Assembly (NCBI GenBank): GCA_024693325.1
Contig: JAILLA010000068.1
Span: forward strand, 1-64,000
Direction: 5' to 3'
Source: Solobacterium sp.
GTDB taxonomy: Bacteria > Bacillota_I > Bacilli_A > Erysipelotrichales > Erysipelotrichaceae
Length of the DNA stretch: 64,000 bases
Numbering within the stretch: position 1 is the stretch's first letter; each line of letters starts with the position of its first letter. Positions 35,003 to 43,246 of the stretch are shown piece after piece. The position numbers and the translations under genes were made by a program. The notes under the pieces were generated by a model, which worked only from the letters and a program-made list of their open reading frames with translations, was not told the origin of the DNA and ran no database searches.

Positions 35003-35173
35003 ATGGCAGTACAGCAGAGAAGGAATTCCAGCACAAGAAGGGATAAGAGAAGAACACATTACAAGTTAACAGCTCCGACCCTGGTTAAGTGCCCGACATG
35101 CGGCGCAATGAAGCTTCCGCATCATGCATGCCCTAACTGCGGTTCTACAGGCAAAGCAGCCAAGAACGCGTAA
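35003..35173 (+). CDS. rpmF: 50S ribosomal protein L32
   Basis: A 56-residue basic protein, MAVQQRRNSSTRRDKRRTHY at the start and two CxxC pairs (CPTCG, CPNCG) near residues 30-47 that bind zinc. This is the zinc-binding form of L32. AGGAGGTG precedes the ATG, 14 nt after the yceD stop. Confidence 0.96.
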   Translation: MAVQQRRNSSTRRDKRRTHYKLTAPTLVKCPTCGAMKLPHHACPNCGSTGKAAKNA

Positions 35174-35198
35174 GAAGGAATTCTGATTTGAAAGATAT

Positions 35199-35226
35199 AC
35201 AGCTGCAGGTCAGCTGTTTTCTTTTT
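35199..35226 (+). terminator. Rho-independent terminator after rpmF
   Basis: Stem ACAGCTG / CAGCTGT, loop CAGGT, then a T-rich tract (TTTCTTTTT). Confidence 0.85.
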
Positions 35227-35315
35227 GCCTGCAACAAATACAGGCTCGTTTTCATTGAAGAAATCCGCTTTCAGCCGGCAAACGGAACATTTATACGGAA
35301 ATGAAAGTCATTAAG

Positions 35316-35324
35316 TGGTATACT
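35316..35324 (+). promoter_or_regulatory. Extended -10 promoter of the ECF operon
   Basis: TGGTATACT lies 31 nt before the S-component gene. Confidence 0.6.
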
Positions 35325-35354
35325 CAGATGTATCTTGTTAAGGAGGGCCATTTT

Positions 35355-35936
35355 ATGGAAAACAAGAGCTTTGGCGCACGTCTTCTCGGTACATGGAATA
35401 CCAGAACGATCGTCGCCGTTGCGATCGGAGCTGCTGTATTCGGCGTTCTGATGAACTACGGGGGAATACCTATTTTTACGAACACTTCTCTGACAACCGC
35501 CATGATCGTACCGGTCGTTGTCGGTGCTATGTACGGTCCGGTTCCTGCAGCTGTTGCGGCAGGCGTGGGCAATGTGATCGCTGACCTGATCGGCGGCTGG
35601 GGCATGTATCCGGCATGGTCGATCGCGAACGCAGTCGCCGGTCTGTTTATCGGCGCACTTCCGCTTTACGGCGCATATATTACCGAAGGAAAATTCCTGA
35701 CCAAGCACATGGTCATCTATGTGCTCTGTGTACTGCTTGGCAATGCTCTGGCATTCGGCGTTGTTGCCCAGGTCTTCACGGTCTTCTTCGAAGGCGGCGA
35801 CATGAACGTTTCACTGCTCCAGGGTCTCTGGGCAAGCATCGGCAATATTCTTGTTGAGGTTGTGATCGGCATACCTGTTATCAAGCTGCTTGCCAACAGA
35901 TATCAGAGCCGCACCAATCTGACGGAAGAAGAATAA
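35355..35936 (+). CDS. ECF transporter S (substrate-binding) component
   Basis: The 193-residue membrane protein has about five to six membrane segments and the small-residue-rich pattern of ECF S-components (AAVAAGVGNVIADLIGG). Its substrate cannot be read from sequence; linked DUF62-family genes suggest an adenosyl or nucleoside-type compound. AAGGAGG lies about 9 nt before the ATG at 35355; an upstream in-frame ATG at 35301 lies before the promoter. ATPase and T-component genes follow. Confidence 0.8.
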   Translation: MENKSFGARLLGTWNTRTIVAVAIGAAVFGVLMNYGGIPIFTNTSLTTAMIVPVVVGAMYGPVPAAVAAGVGNVIADLIGGWGMYPAWSIANAVAGLFIGALPLYGAYITEGKFLTKHMVIYVLCVLLGNALAFGVVAQVFTVFFEGGDMNVSLLQGLWASIGNILVEVVIGIPVIKLLANRYQSRTNLTEEE

Positions 35937-35946
35937 TGTTTCAAAA

Positions 35947-36017
35947 CGGAAGGTCCGGAATCTCCGGATCCGGTCTTTCCGTTAAACCCGGAAAGCTTCC
36001 GTTCTGTCGGAAGCTTT
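35947..36017 (+). terminator. Two hairpins between the S and A component genes
   Basis: Hairpin 1 (35947-35981) pairs CGGAAG with TTTCCG around TCCGG / CCGGA stems. Hairpin 2 (35992-36017) is a 10-bp stem AAAGCTTCCG / CGGAAGCTTT with loop TTCTGT, followed only by ATTCATTT. They may attenuate transcription so that the S component is made in excess, or act as RNA-processing sites. Confidence 0.5.
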
Positions 36018-36042
36018 ATTCATTTCACATGGGGAGAAGTAT

Positions 36043-37752
36043 ATGAAAGAACCTGCAATCGTATTTAAAGACTTCAGTTTCAGATATAAGACCCAGAAAA
36101 CAGCGACCCTGCATGATATCAATCTGGAAATATATCCCGGGCAGAAAGTCCTGATCCTCGGAGCTTCAGGAAGCGGGAAATCAACATTGTGCAACTGCAT
36201 CAACGGTCTGATCCCTTTTTCCATAGAAGGAGAGATCACGGGATCCTGCAAAGTCGCGGGGCATGAGACGAAAAACGCTTCAATCTTCAAACTGTCCAAT
36301 TCCGTAGGGACTGTCCTGCAGGACAGCGATGCCCAGTTTGTCGGGCTGACAGTTGGTGAAGATGTTGCTTTCGTTATGGAAAATGACATGATGGAAAGGA
36401 AGGACATGCTGCCGATGATCGATGAAAACCTGAATATGGTCGGCATGAAAGACTTCGTGGATCATGTTCCTTTCAATCTGTCCGGCGGACAGAAACAGAA
36501 AGTCGCCATCGCCGGTGTTTTTGGGAATGATGTCAGGATCCTGATCTTCGATGAACCGCTTGCCGCACTGGATCCGCAGATGGGAATGACGGCAGTCGAA
36601 CTGATCGACGATCTTTCACAGGATGAAGACCGTACTATCATCATCGTAGAACACCGTCTGGAGGATGTTCTGTACAGACCGGTCGACAGGATCATCCTGA
36701 TGGCTGACGGTACCATTGCAGCAGATGTTACGCCCGATGAGCTTTTGAAGTCGGATCTCCTGCAGCAGCACGGTATCAGGGAACCCCTGTATATCACCGC
36801 CATGAAATACGCGGGATGCTCCCTGGAAGGAAATGAGAATCTCTGCGACCTGAATTCACTCAGGTTTACGGAAGAGAATGAACGGAAACTGAAAGCCTTC
36901 TTTACAGCTGACAGGGCTGTCAAAGACGAAACAGATCGGGAACCGGTCATCAGGTTCACGGATGTTGCATATTCTTATGATGGCCGTCAGAATGTAGTAG
37001 AGGACATCTCCTTCGAGATCGGCCGCGGCGAACGCATTGCTGTCATCGGAAAGAACGGTGCAGGCAAATCAACAGCTGCCAAGCTGCTGACAGGCATTAT
37101 ACGCCCCGCTAAGGGAAAGATCGAGGTCTGCGGAAAAGATACCGCTGATATGACCGTGAAGGAGATCGGCGAGCAGGTCGGATATGTCATGCAGGACCCG
37201 AATACCATGATCGTCAAGGATCTGATCAAGGATGAGGTCGGTCTTGCCCTGACACTGCGCAATATGCCGCAGGATCAGATCGATGCCCGCATCAGACAGT
37301 CACTGGAAGCCTGCGGGCTATATAAAATGAGAAACTGGCCGGTCGATTCGATCAGCTATGGCCAGAAAAAACGCGTTACGGTAGCTTCGATGATGGCCCT
37401 GGAACCGGACATCCTGGTGCTCGATGAACCGACCGCAGGCCAGGATTTCAGGAGCTACACGGAGATCATGAATTTTGTCAACAAACTGAACCGTGATTAC
37501 GGGACGACGATCCTGTTCATCACGCACGATATGCATCTGGCAATCGAAAATACCGACCGCGCGATCGTGTTCTCCGATGGTCATGTGATCGATACAGATA
37601 AAGTGTATACGGTCCTTTCCAATGCTGAAACGATCAGAAAGGCCAGCCTGAAGCAGACATCACTCTACCTGCTTGCTGAAAAGCTTGGTCTTGATCCGGA
37701 AAAAACGATCGAAAGCTTCATTGCTTATGAAAGGACGGTGAAAGGCGCATGA
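36043..37752 (+). CDS. ECF transporter ATPase, two fused ABC domains
   Basis: The 569-residue protein is a fusion of the two ATPases of an energy-coupling factor module. Domain 1 has Walker A GASGSGKST near residue 37, signature LSGGQKQK and Walker B LIFDEPLAALD. Domain 2 has Walker A GKNGAGKST near residue 341, a signature variant ISYGQKKR and Walker B LVLDEPTAGQD. The fused form is common in Bacillota ECF systems with dedicated S components. It overlaps the T-component gene by 4 nt. Confidence 0.92.
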   Translation: MKEPAIVFKDFSFRYKTQKTATLHDINLEIYPGQKVLILGASGSGKSTLCNCINGLIPFSIEGEITGSCKVAGHETKNASIFKLSNSVGTVLQDSDAQFVGLTVGEDVAFVMENDMMERKDMLPMIDENLNMVGMKDFVDHVPFNLSGGQKQKVAIAGVFGNDVRILIFDEPLAALDPQMGMTAVELIDDLSQDEDRTIIIVEHRLEDVLYRPVDRIILMADGTIAADVTPDELLKSDLLQQHGIREPLYITAMKYAGCSLEGNENLCDLNSLRFTEENERKLKAFFTADRAVKDETDREPVIRFTDVAYSYDGRQNVVEDISFEIGRGERIAVIGKNGAGKSTAAKLLTGIIRPAKGKIEVCGKDTADMTVKEIGEQVGYVMQDPNTMIVKDLIKDEVGLALTLRNMPQDQIDARIRQSLEACGLYKMRNWPVDSISYGQKKRVTVASMMALEPDILVLDEPTAGQDFRSYTEIMNFVNKLNRDYGTTILFITHDMHLAIENTDRAIVFSDGHVIDTDKVYTVLSNAETIRKASLKQTSLYLLAEKLGLDPEKTIESFIAYERTVKGA

Positions 37753-38675
37753 ACAACAGGTTCGTCATCAACTATACACCGGGTCCGACACCCTTTCACA
37801 AACTGACGGGATTTACCAAGGTATTCCTGTTCCTCGCAATGATCTGCGCGATCATGTGGACATTCGATATCCGTATCCTGATCCCTCTGCTGCTGATCAA
37901 CTGCGCAGAGATCGTATCCATGAAGCCCAACTACAAACCGATCCTGATCGTATTCGCGATCACATTCGTAACGGTAACGCTGATCGGCAACGTCATGCTG
38001 TTCGCCGTCAGCCCGGAAGCCGGATACAACAATGTCGGCGCTGAACACATCATCTGGCAGGGAAGCGGAAGTCATTATATTTCCAAGGAATTCCTGTGGT
38101 ATATCTTCGTTGTATTCATCAAGAGAACAGCATCCTTCAGTTCGGTCATGGCATTCGCCCTGTCAACGACACCATCGGAATTTGCTTCGGGACTCAATCA
38201 CTGCGGACTGCCGTACAAGGTCTGCACCGTTGTTTCACTGGCATACAGGACGATCCCGGACATCGCGAATGACTTTGTCAACATCCGCAACAGCATGATG
38301 ATGCGCGGCCTGGAACTGAGCGGCAAAAAGGCGGGCATATGGAAACGCCTGAAAAACTACGTGCTGCTGCTGATCCCGCTGATCTTCACAGCATTCGGCA
38401 AGGTCGGAAACATCGCCAATGCAATGGACCTGAGAGGCTACGGAAAAAACAAAAAGCGTACCTGGTATGCCGAACGTGAACCCGGAAAACTTGACAGGAT
38501 CATCCGGACCCTGACAGTACTGCTGTTTGCGGCAGTGATCTATTACGTGATCAGATACCGCATCATCGATCCATGGCCCGCTAAGTTCTGGTGCCCATGG
38601 CTCGCAAGGGATGAGGTACAGCATGTGAATACGATCGATACGATCAAAATTCTTCAGTGGTTCAGAAACAGGTAA
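37749..38675 (+). CDS. ECF transporter T component
   Basis: The 308-residue membrane protein has about five to six membrane segments and the coupling-helix motifs of EcfT. A typical one is NSMMMRGLELSG near residue 181; a second region is NAMDLRGYGKNK near residue 224. It links the S component to the ATPases. The start codon overlaps the ATPase stop (ATGA). Confidence 0.9.
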   Translation: MNNRFVINYTPGPTPFHKLTGFTKVFLFLAMICAIMWTFDIRILIPLLLINCAEIVSMKPNYKPILIVFAITFVTVTLIGNVMLFAVSPEAGYNNVGAEHIIWQGSGSHYISKEFLWYIFVVFIKRTASFSSVMAFALSTTPSEFASGLNHCGLPYKVCTVVSLAYRTIPDIANDFVNIRNSMMMRGLELSGKKAGIWKRLKNYVLLLIPLIFTAFGKVGNIANAMDLRGYGKNKKRTWYAEREPGKLDRIIRTLTVLLFAAVIYYVIRYRIIDPWPAKFWCPWLARDEVQHVNTIDTIKILQWFRNR

Positions 38676-38691
38676 AGGAAGGAATGATGAT

Positions 38692-40344
38692 ATGAAACAT
38701 GTAGTAATACAGACAGACTTCGGGACCGGATCCGCATCCGTCAGCGCGATGCACGGCGTATGCGCCATGGTCTGTGATGATCTGAAGGTTTCCGACGGCA
38801 ATAATGCAGTAGATCAGTTCAATGTACTGGACGCCTCGGAATCCCTGATGTACCTGCTGCCTTACTGGCCTACCGGTACAGTCTTTGTCAGCGTTGTTGA
38901 CCCGGGTGTCGGAACAGCCAGAAAAAGCTGCGCTGCCCTGACCGAGACCGGCCAGTACATCGTCACACCGGACAACGGTACACTGACATATGTCAAAGAA
39001 CGCCTCGGGATTAAAGAGGTCAGGGAGATCGATGAATCCGTGAACCGTCTGCCCGGTTCCGAATCAGTCCATATTTTCCACGGACGTGACGTATACGCAT
39101 ACTGCGGCGCAAGACTGGCTGCCGGCATCATCGATTTCGAGGGCGTCGGACCTGCCTATGACACAGACAGTATCGTGATGGCTGACTACATCAGACCGGC
39201 AAAAGAAGACTACTGTGTGTCAGGCATGATCAACGAAGCATCCGATCACTTCGGCCTGGTCGGTACGAATATTCCGTTCGAATGGCTTGAACAGACGGAT
39301 ATGAAGTACGGAGATGAGCTCCATGTAACCGTCGACCATGCAGGGGAGACAGTCCTTGATGAAATGATCCCGCTGGCGAGATCGTTCGGATTCGTTCCTG
39401 TCGGAACACCGCTGCTCTTCAGTTCGGAAATGCAGACGGTCATGCTGGCGATCAACCGCGGCAATGCCGTTACGGAGTACGGCCTGGGATTCGGACCGGA
39501 ATGGAAGCTGACAGTTGAAAAACTGCAGCCGGCCAAAGGCGCGGTAGTCCTGCACAGCTGCTGCGGACTGGCATCCACCAGAGCCGCCAAGCTGACAGGC
39601 ATCATTGAAACGGAAGCACCAGGGACCGATGTAGCCGCTGAAAACCTGTGCTATGACAAGAACGATATCCGCATGCTGTCGGCATCACTTTATTCGACAG
39701 TCCCGTACTGGCCTGAAGGAACAGTATTCCTGTATGACACCGGAGATGAAGAACTCTGTGCCGTACGGCTCAAGAGCGGACAGATCCTGCTCGGTCCCAA
39801 TGACGGGTCATGCACGATGAGCGTTTACTCATTCGGACTGGACAGCGTCAGGACGATCGATCCCGACCGCTTCGGATCAGATGAATACAGCATTGCAAGA
39901 GCTGCCGCACATCTGGCAGCCGGCAAAGGCTTTGAAAGCCTGGGCGGAAGAATGGAAAGCGCTGAACTGAAACAGTTCCATATCGAACCTGCCGAGATCG
40001 GACCGGGTGTGGCGAAAGGACAGGTAGCGGTTCTCCTGAAGACATTCGGAAATATTACATTCAATATCGGCGTTGATGAATTCGAGAAAACAGGCATCGT
40101 TCAGAACGATGAGATCGAAGTGACGATCACATACCATGACGCAGTCGTATACCGCGATTCGATGACATATCAGCCTTCCTTCGGATACGTAGAAGAAGGC
40201 GCGCCTGTCGTATTCAACGGCAGTTCCGGATATATGGACATCGGCCTGAACAGGGCAAACTTCATAGAAATGTGCCTGCCCAAGATCCTGAGAGAACCTG
40301 ATCCGGGTGAATTCAAAGTGGTCATCCGCAAAAAGGGGGCATAA
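38692..40344 (+). CDS. Double-length DUF62 SAM hydroxide adenosyltransferase-like protein
   Basis: The 550-residue protein consists of two DUF62 (SAM hydroxide adenosyltransferase) units. Unit 1 keeps the Asp-Arg-His triad: D70 and R77 in VVDPGVGTAR and H130 in FHGRD; it also has VTPDNGT. In unit 2 (from about residue 283) the matching segment reads FLYDTGDEELC, so the Arg is a Cys, TPDNG is GPNDG, and the FHGRD motif is missing. Unit 2 is therefore probably non-catalytic. Known relatives split SAM to adenosine and methionine. AAGGAAGG precedes the ATG, 16 nt after the T-component stop. Confidence 0.85.
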   Translation: MKHVVIQTDFGTGSASVSAMHGVCAMVCDDLKVSDGNNAVDQFNVLDASESLMYLLPYWPTGTVFVSVVDPGVGTARKSCAALTETGQYIVTPDNGTLTYVKERLGIKEVREIDESVNRLPGSESVHIFHGRDVYAYCGARLAAGIIDFEGVGPAYDTDSIVMADYIRPAKEDYCVSGMINEASDHFGLVGTNIPFEWLEQTDMKYGDELHVTVDHAGETVLDEMIPLARSFGFVPVGTPLLFSSEMQTVMLAINRGNAVTEYGLGFGPEWKLTVEKLQPAKGAVVLHSCCGLASTRAAKLTGIIETEAPGTDVAAENLCYDKNDIRMLSASLYSTVPYWPEGTVFLYDTGDEELCAVRLKSGQILLGPNDGSCTMSVYSFGLDSVRTIDPDRFGSDEYSIARAAAHLAAGKGFESLGGRMESAELKQFHIEPAEIGPGVAKGQVAVLLKTFGNITFNIGVDEFEKTGIVQNDEIEVTITYHDAVVYRDSMTYQPSFGYVEEGAPVVFNGSSGYMDIGLNRANFIEMCLPKILREPDPGEFKVVIRKKGA

Positions 40345-40345
40345 T

Positions 40346-41209
40346 ATGAAACCCTGCATCGTACTGCAGTCGGATTTCGGCATTTCAACAGGACTGCCGG
40401 CATCTATGACTGCCGTGATCGTGAAGACCGATCCGGAGATCCGTATCTACGATCTCTGCCATGAGGTCAGGCAGTTCGATATACAGAGAGGCGGCAAGAT
40501 CCTTGCCTCGACATTCCCTTACTGGCCGGACGGAACAGTGTTCGTCTCGGTCGTCGATCCGGGTGTCGGCACGCTCAGACGCAGCTGCGCAGCCCTGATG
40601 GACAACGGAAGCGTTGTGATCACACCGGACAACGGCACGCTGAGTTATCTCTATGACCGGATCACGGAAGTGCGTCAGATCGATGAAACTGTCAACAGAC
40701 TGCCGGGCTCGGACAGCCATCATACATTCCACGGACGGGATGTATATGCTTATACCGCTGCCAGACTCGCATCCGGGATCATTGACTTTGCCGGCGTAGG
40801 TCCTGTCTATGACAAAGCGGAGATGATCCGCTTCCACGTACCCGAAGCAGCTGTTATAAACGGCAGGGCAGTCGGTGAAGTAACGGATGCCGGGGATCAT
40901 TTCGGTAATGTAGGCATCTCGATCCCGAATGAAATGATCAAAGGGATCGGCATCAATACAGGCGAGTATGCCCGCGTCATCATTGAGAAACAGGGCTCTG
41001 TCCTGTATGACAAAGAAATGATGTTCCACAAATCGTTCGGCTGGGTCAAACCCGGAGAGGCGATCCTCAATGAATGCAGCAACGATTATGTGGAGATTTC
41101 CATCAATCAGGGAAGTTTCTGCGAGAAGGAACTGCCGGAACTGCTTTCGGCATATGATTTCTCGGAATACAAGGTAACGATTCTTCCTGCAGGAAAGGAG
41201 AAAGAGTGA
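40346..41209 (+). CDS. DUF62 SAM hydroxide adenosyltransferase-like protein, paralogue 2
   Basis: A single-unit member of 287 residues. Triad positions are intact: D71 and R78 in VVDPGVGTLR and H129 in FHGRD. The N-terminal motif is QSDFGIS rather than the TDFG of its neighbours. The C-terminal beta domain is present. The gene follows the previous stop by 1 nt. It may act on SAM or on a related adenosyl compound brought in by the ECF transporter. Confidence 0.85.
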   Translation: MKPCIVLQSDFGISTGLPASMTAVIVKTDPEIRIYDLCHEVRQFDIQRGGKILASTFPYWPDGTVFVSVVDPGVGTLRRSCAALMDNGSVVITPDNGTLSYLYDRITEVRQIDETVNRLPGSDSHHTFHGRDVYAYTAARLASGIIDFAGVGPVYDKAEMIRFHVPEAAVINGRAVGEVTDAGDHFGNVGISIPNEMIKGIGINTGEYARVIIEKQGSVLYDKEMMFHKSFGWVKPGEAILNECSNDYVEISINQGSFCEKELPELLSAYDFSEYKVTILPAGKEKE

Positions 41210-41210
41210 T

Positions 41211-42050
41211 ATGAAACCGGCAGTAGTAATCCAGACGGATTTCGGATACGGCGGCGGCTCCGCAATGCGCGGTGTCATTAAGACGCTGGATCCGGAGGTG
41301 TATGTATACGAAGCAAACCACCGTGTTGAAAAATTCAATGTGGTAAAGGCCGCAAGGTCACTGAACCATCTGGTCGGATACTGGCCTGCGGGCACGGTAT
41401 TTGTCTCGGTGGTCGACCCGGGTGTCGGCACATCCAGACGCGCCAGTGTCGCGCTTCTGAAAAATGGAAGCTATGTGGTATCACCGGACAACGGATCGCT
41501 GACATTGCTGCTGGAGAATCCAGGCATTGAAGCAGTCCGTGTGATCGATGAAACAGTCAACCGCCTCAAAGGAACGGAAAAGGTCAGCATTTTCCACGGC
41601 CGTGATCTCTTCGCTTACTGCGCGGGAAAACTGGCAGCGGGACTGATCGGCTTCGAGGGGGTCGGAGAAGAGTATCCGGTCTCGGAGATCGTAAAATACC
41701 AAAAGCTGAATTATACCAGCAAGCCCGGTGAGGTCAGGGGATATGTCACGGACATGATGTATACCTTCGGCAATCTTGAAACGAATATTCCGATCGAAGC
41801 GGCAGAGAACGCCGGCATCGTACCCGGTGATAAGGTGCTCGTCTCGATCAAAAACAAGGACCGTTTCGTACTGTCGCACACCATACCTTTCCATCCTTCA
41901 TTCGGCTGGGTACCGGAAGGCGAAGAAGTCATCTACAACAGCAGCGACGGCGTGCTCGGCCTGGGCATAAACCGCGGCGACTTCATCCGCAAATACAATA
42001 TAGGCTTCGGCAAGGACTGGCAGATCATCATCACCAAGGAGGAGCAGTAA
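41211..42050 (+). CDS. DUF62 SAM hydroxide adenosyltransferase-like protein, paralogue 3
   Basis: A 279-residue single-unit member with QTDFGYGGGSA at the start, D69 and R76 in VVDPGVGTSR, SPDNGS and H129 in FHGRD. Length and both domains are as expected. It follows the previous stop by 1 nt; AAAGGAG precedes the ATG. Confidence 0.85.
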   Translation: MKPAVVIQTDFGYGGGSAMRGVIKTLDPEVYVYEANHRVEKFNVVKAARSLNHLVGYWPAGTVFVSVVDPGVGTSRRASVALLKNGSYVVSPDNGSLTLLLENPGIEAVRVIDETVNRLKGTEKVSIFHGRDLFAYCAGKLAAGLIGFEGVGEEYPVSEIVKYQKLNYTSKPGEVRGYVTDMMYTFGNLETNIPIEAAENAGIVPGDKVLVSIKNKDRFVLSHTIPFHPSFGWVPEGEEVIYNSSDGVLGLGINRGDFIRKYNIGFGKDWQIIITKEEQ

Positions 42051-42051
42051 G

Positions 42052-42555
42052 ATGGGATATATCGTATTTCAGACTGATTTCGGCGGCCACAGCTCCGGCT
42101 CGATGGCAGGTGTCTGCAGGATCGTTGATCCCACGCTGCAGATATTTGAACTGACACACAACGTCCCGAAGTTCGATGTTGAAACAGCAGGCAGAAACCT
42201 CTGTGAGGTGATCCCGTTCTGGCCGGCAGGCACCGTATTTGTCAGCGTAGTCGACCCGGGTGTCGGAACCCCCCGCAAAGCCAGCGCTGCAAAAACAAAG
42301 AGCGGACATTATATCGTGACGCCCGACAACGGTGTTCTGGATGTGGTGAACAGGGAAATTGAGATCGAAAGCGTGCACGAGATCGACCAGAGCGTCAACC
42401 GTTTCAAAGGAAATCACTGGTCAGAAGAATCGGAGATCTTCCACGGACGCGATGTGTTCGCGTATACCGGCGCAAAGCTGGCATCCGGAAAGATCGATAT
42501 TGACGGGGCCGGTCCTGAATATCCGGTCACGGAGATCGTCGCTTACACAGAATAA
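42052..42555 (+). CDS. DUF62-like protein, paralogue 4, lacking the C-terminal domain
   Basis: Only 167 residues. The N-terminal domain is complete, with QTDFGGHSSGS, D68 and R75 in VVDPGVGTPR, TPDNG and H131 in FHGRD. The reading frame then ends soon after the first domain (ITEIVAYTE region). The roughly 110-residue C-terminal domain of its neighbours is missing. AAGGAGGAG precedes the ATG and the frame is clean, so it may be expressed as a shortened protein rather than a dead gene. Confidence 0.8.
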   Translation: MGYIVFQTDFGGHSSGSMAGVCRIVDPTLQIFELTHNVPKFDVETAGRNLCEVIPFWPAGTVFVSVVDPGVGTPRKASAAKTKSGHYIVTPDNGVLDVVNREIEIESVHEIDQSVNRFKGNHWSEESEIFHGRDVFAYTGAKLASGKIDIDGAGPEYPVTEIVAYTE

Positions 42556-42563
42556 AGCATTAA

Positions 42564-42594
42564 GGGAAACAGATCAGACCTGTTTCCTTTTTTC
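42564..42594 (+). terminator. Rho-independent terminator of the ECF-DUF62 operon
   Basis: Stem GGAAACAG / CTGTTTCC followed by seven T. Confidence 0.9.
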
Positions 42595-42779
42595 GTTTAT
42601 CGGCATATATCAGTGCAGTATCTGCCGGAAACCGGTCAGCAGCGGGGGACCGCTGTTTTTCTTTTGCCCGCCGCACATCCTTTTACGGACCCGAAAACGG
42701 ACGACGGAAAATGTAACAAATGAAAATTTTTATTTTTCTTGTATGCAGAATATCTTGGTGGTATATTTGTGGTATCAAG

Positions 42780-42809
42780 TGTCTGAAAGTGGCGGAAAGT
42801 GGGGGATTT
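42780..42809 (+). promoter_or_regulatory. Predicted MraZ operator, three 10-bp repeats
   Basis: Three steps of TGNNN-GAAAG period: TGTCT-GAAAG, TGGCG-GAAAG, TGGGG-GATTT, starting at 42780, 42790 and 42800. MraZ is known to bind TGGGN repeats spaced 5 nt apart just upstream of its own gene. The operator lies 6-35 nt before mraZ. Confidence 0.6.
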
Positions 42810-42814
42810 AGCAC

Positions 42815-43246
42815 ATGTTTATGGGTGAATACAGGCATAGCCTGGATGCCAAAAACAGATTGATCATTCCGGCAAAGTTCCGCGACGAGCTTGGCAGCAC
42901 ATTTGTTGTTACAAAAGGACTCGACGGCTGTCTCACGATCTATACAGAAGAACAGTGGGCAGTCATCGTCCAGCAGCTGGAAAAGCTTCCTTCCACAAAA
43001 AAGGAAGTCAGACAATATGTCCGCTTCCTGCTGAGTAAAGCAACAGAGTGCGTGTTTGATTCCCAGGGGAGGATACAGCTTCCCCAGGTACTGATCAAAG
43101 CGGCAGACATTGACAGGAAATGTGCAGTTATCGGAGCAGCCGATCACATCGAAATATGGTCCGAAGAGAAGTGGGATGCATATGACGAAGAAGCCGGTGA
43201 ATCCTTCGAAAATGTGGCTGAAAGCCTGACGGAGTTCCTGAGATGA
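42815..43246 (+). CDS. mraZ: Transcriptional regulator / cell-division protein MraZ
   Basis: The 143-residue protein has two SpoVT/AbrB-like units: GEYRHSLDAKNRLIIPAKFR at the start and the second with FDSQGRIQLPQ near residue 82. MraZ represses the dcw operon that it heads. The predicted operator lies just upstream. The gene overlaps rsmH by 4 nt. Confidence 0.93.
   Translation: MFMGEYRHSLDAKNRLIIPAKFRDELGSTFVVTKGLDGCLTIYTEEQWAVIVQQLEKLPSTKKEVRQYVRFLLSKATECVFDSQGRIQLPQVLIKAADIDRKCAVIGAADHIEIWSEEKWDAYDEEAGESFENVAESLTEFLR

Noticed and set aside
40385-41431. 348-codon open frame on the minus strand
   Set aside because: It is antisense to two DUF62 paralogues with intact motifs.
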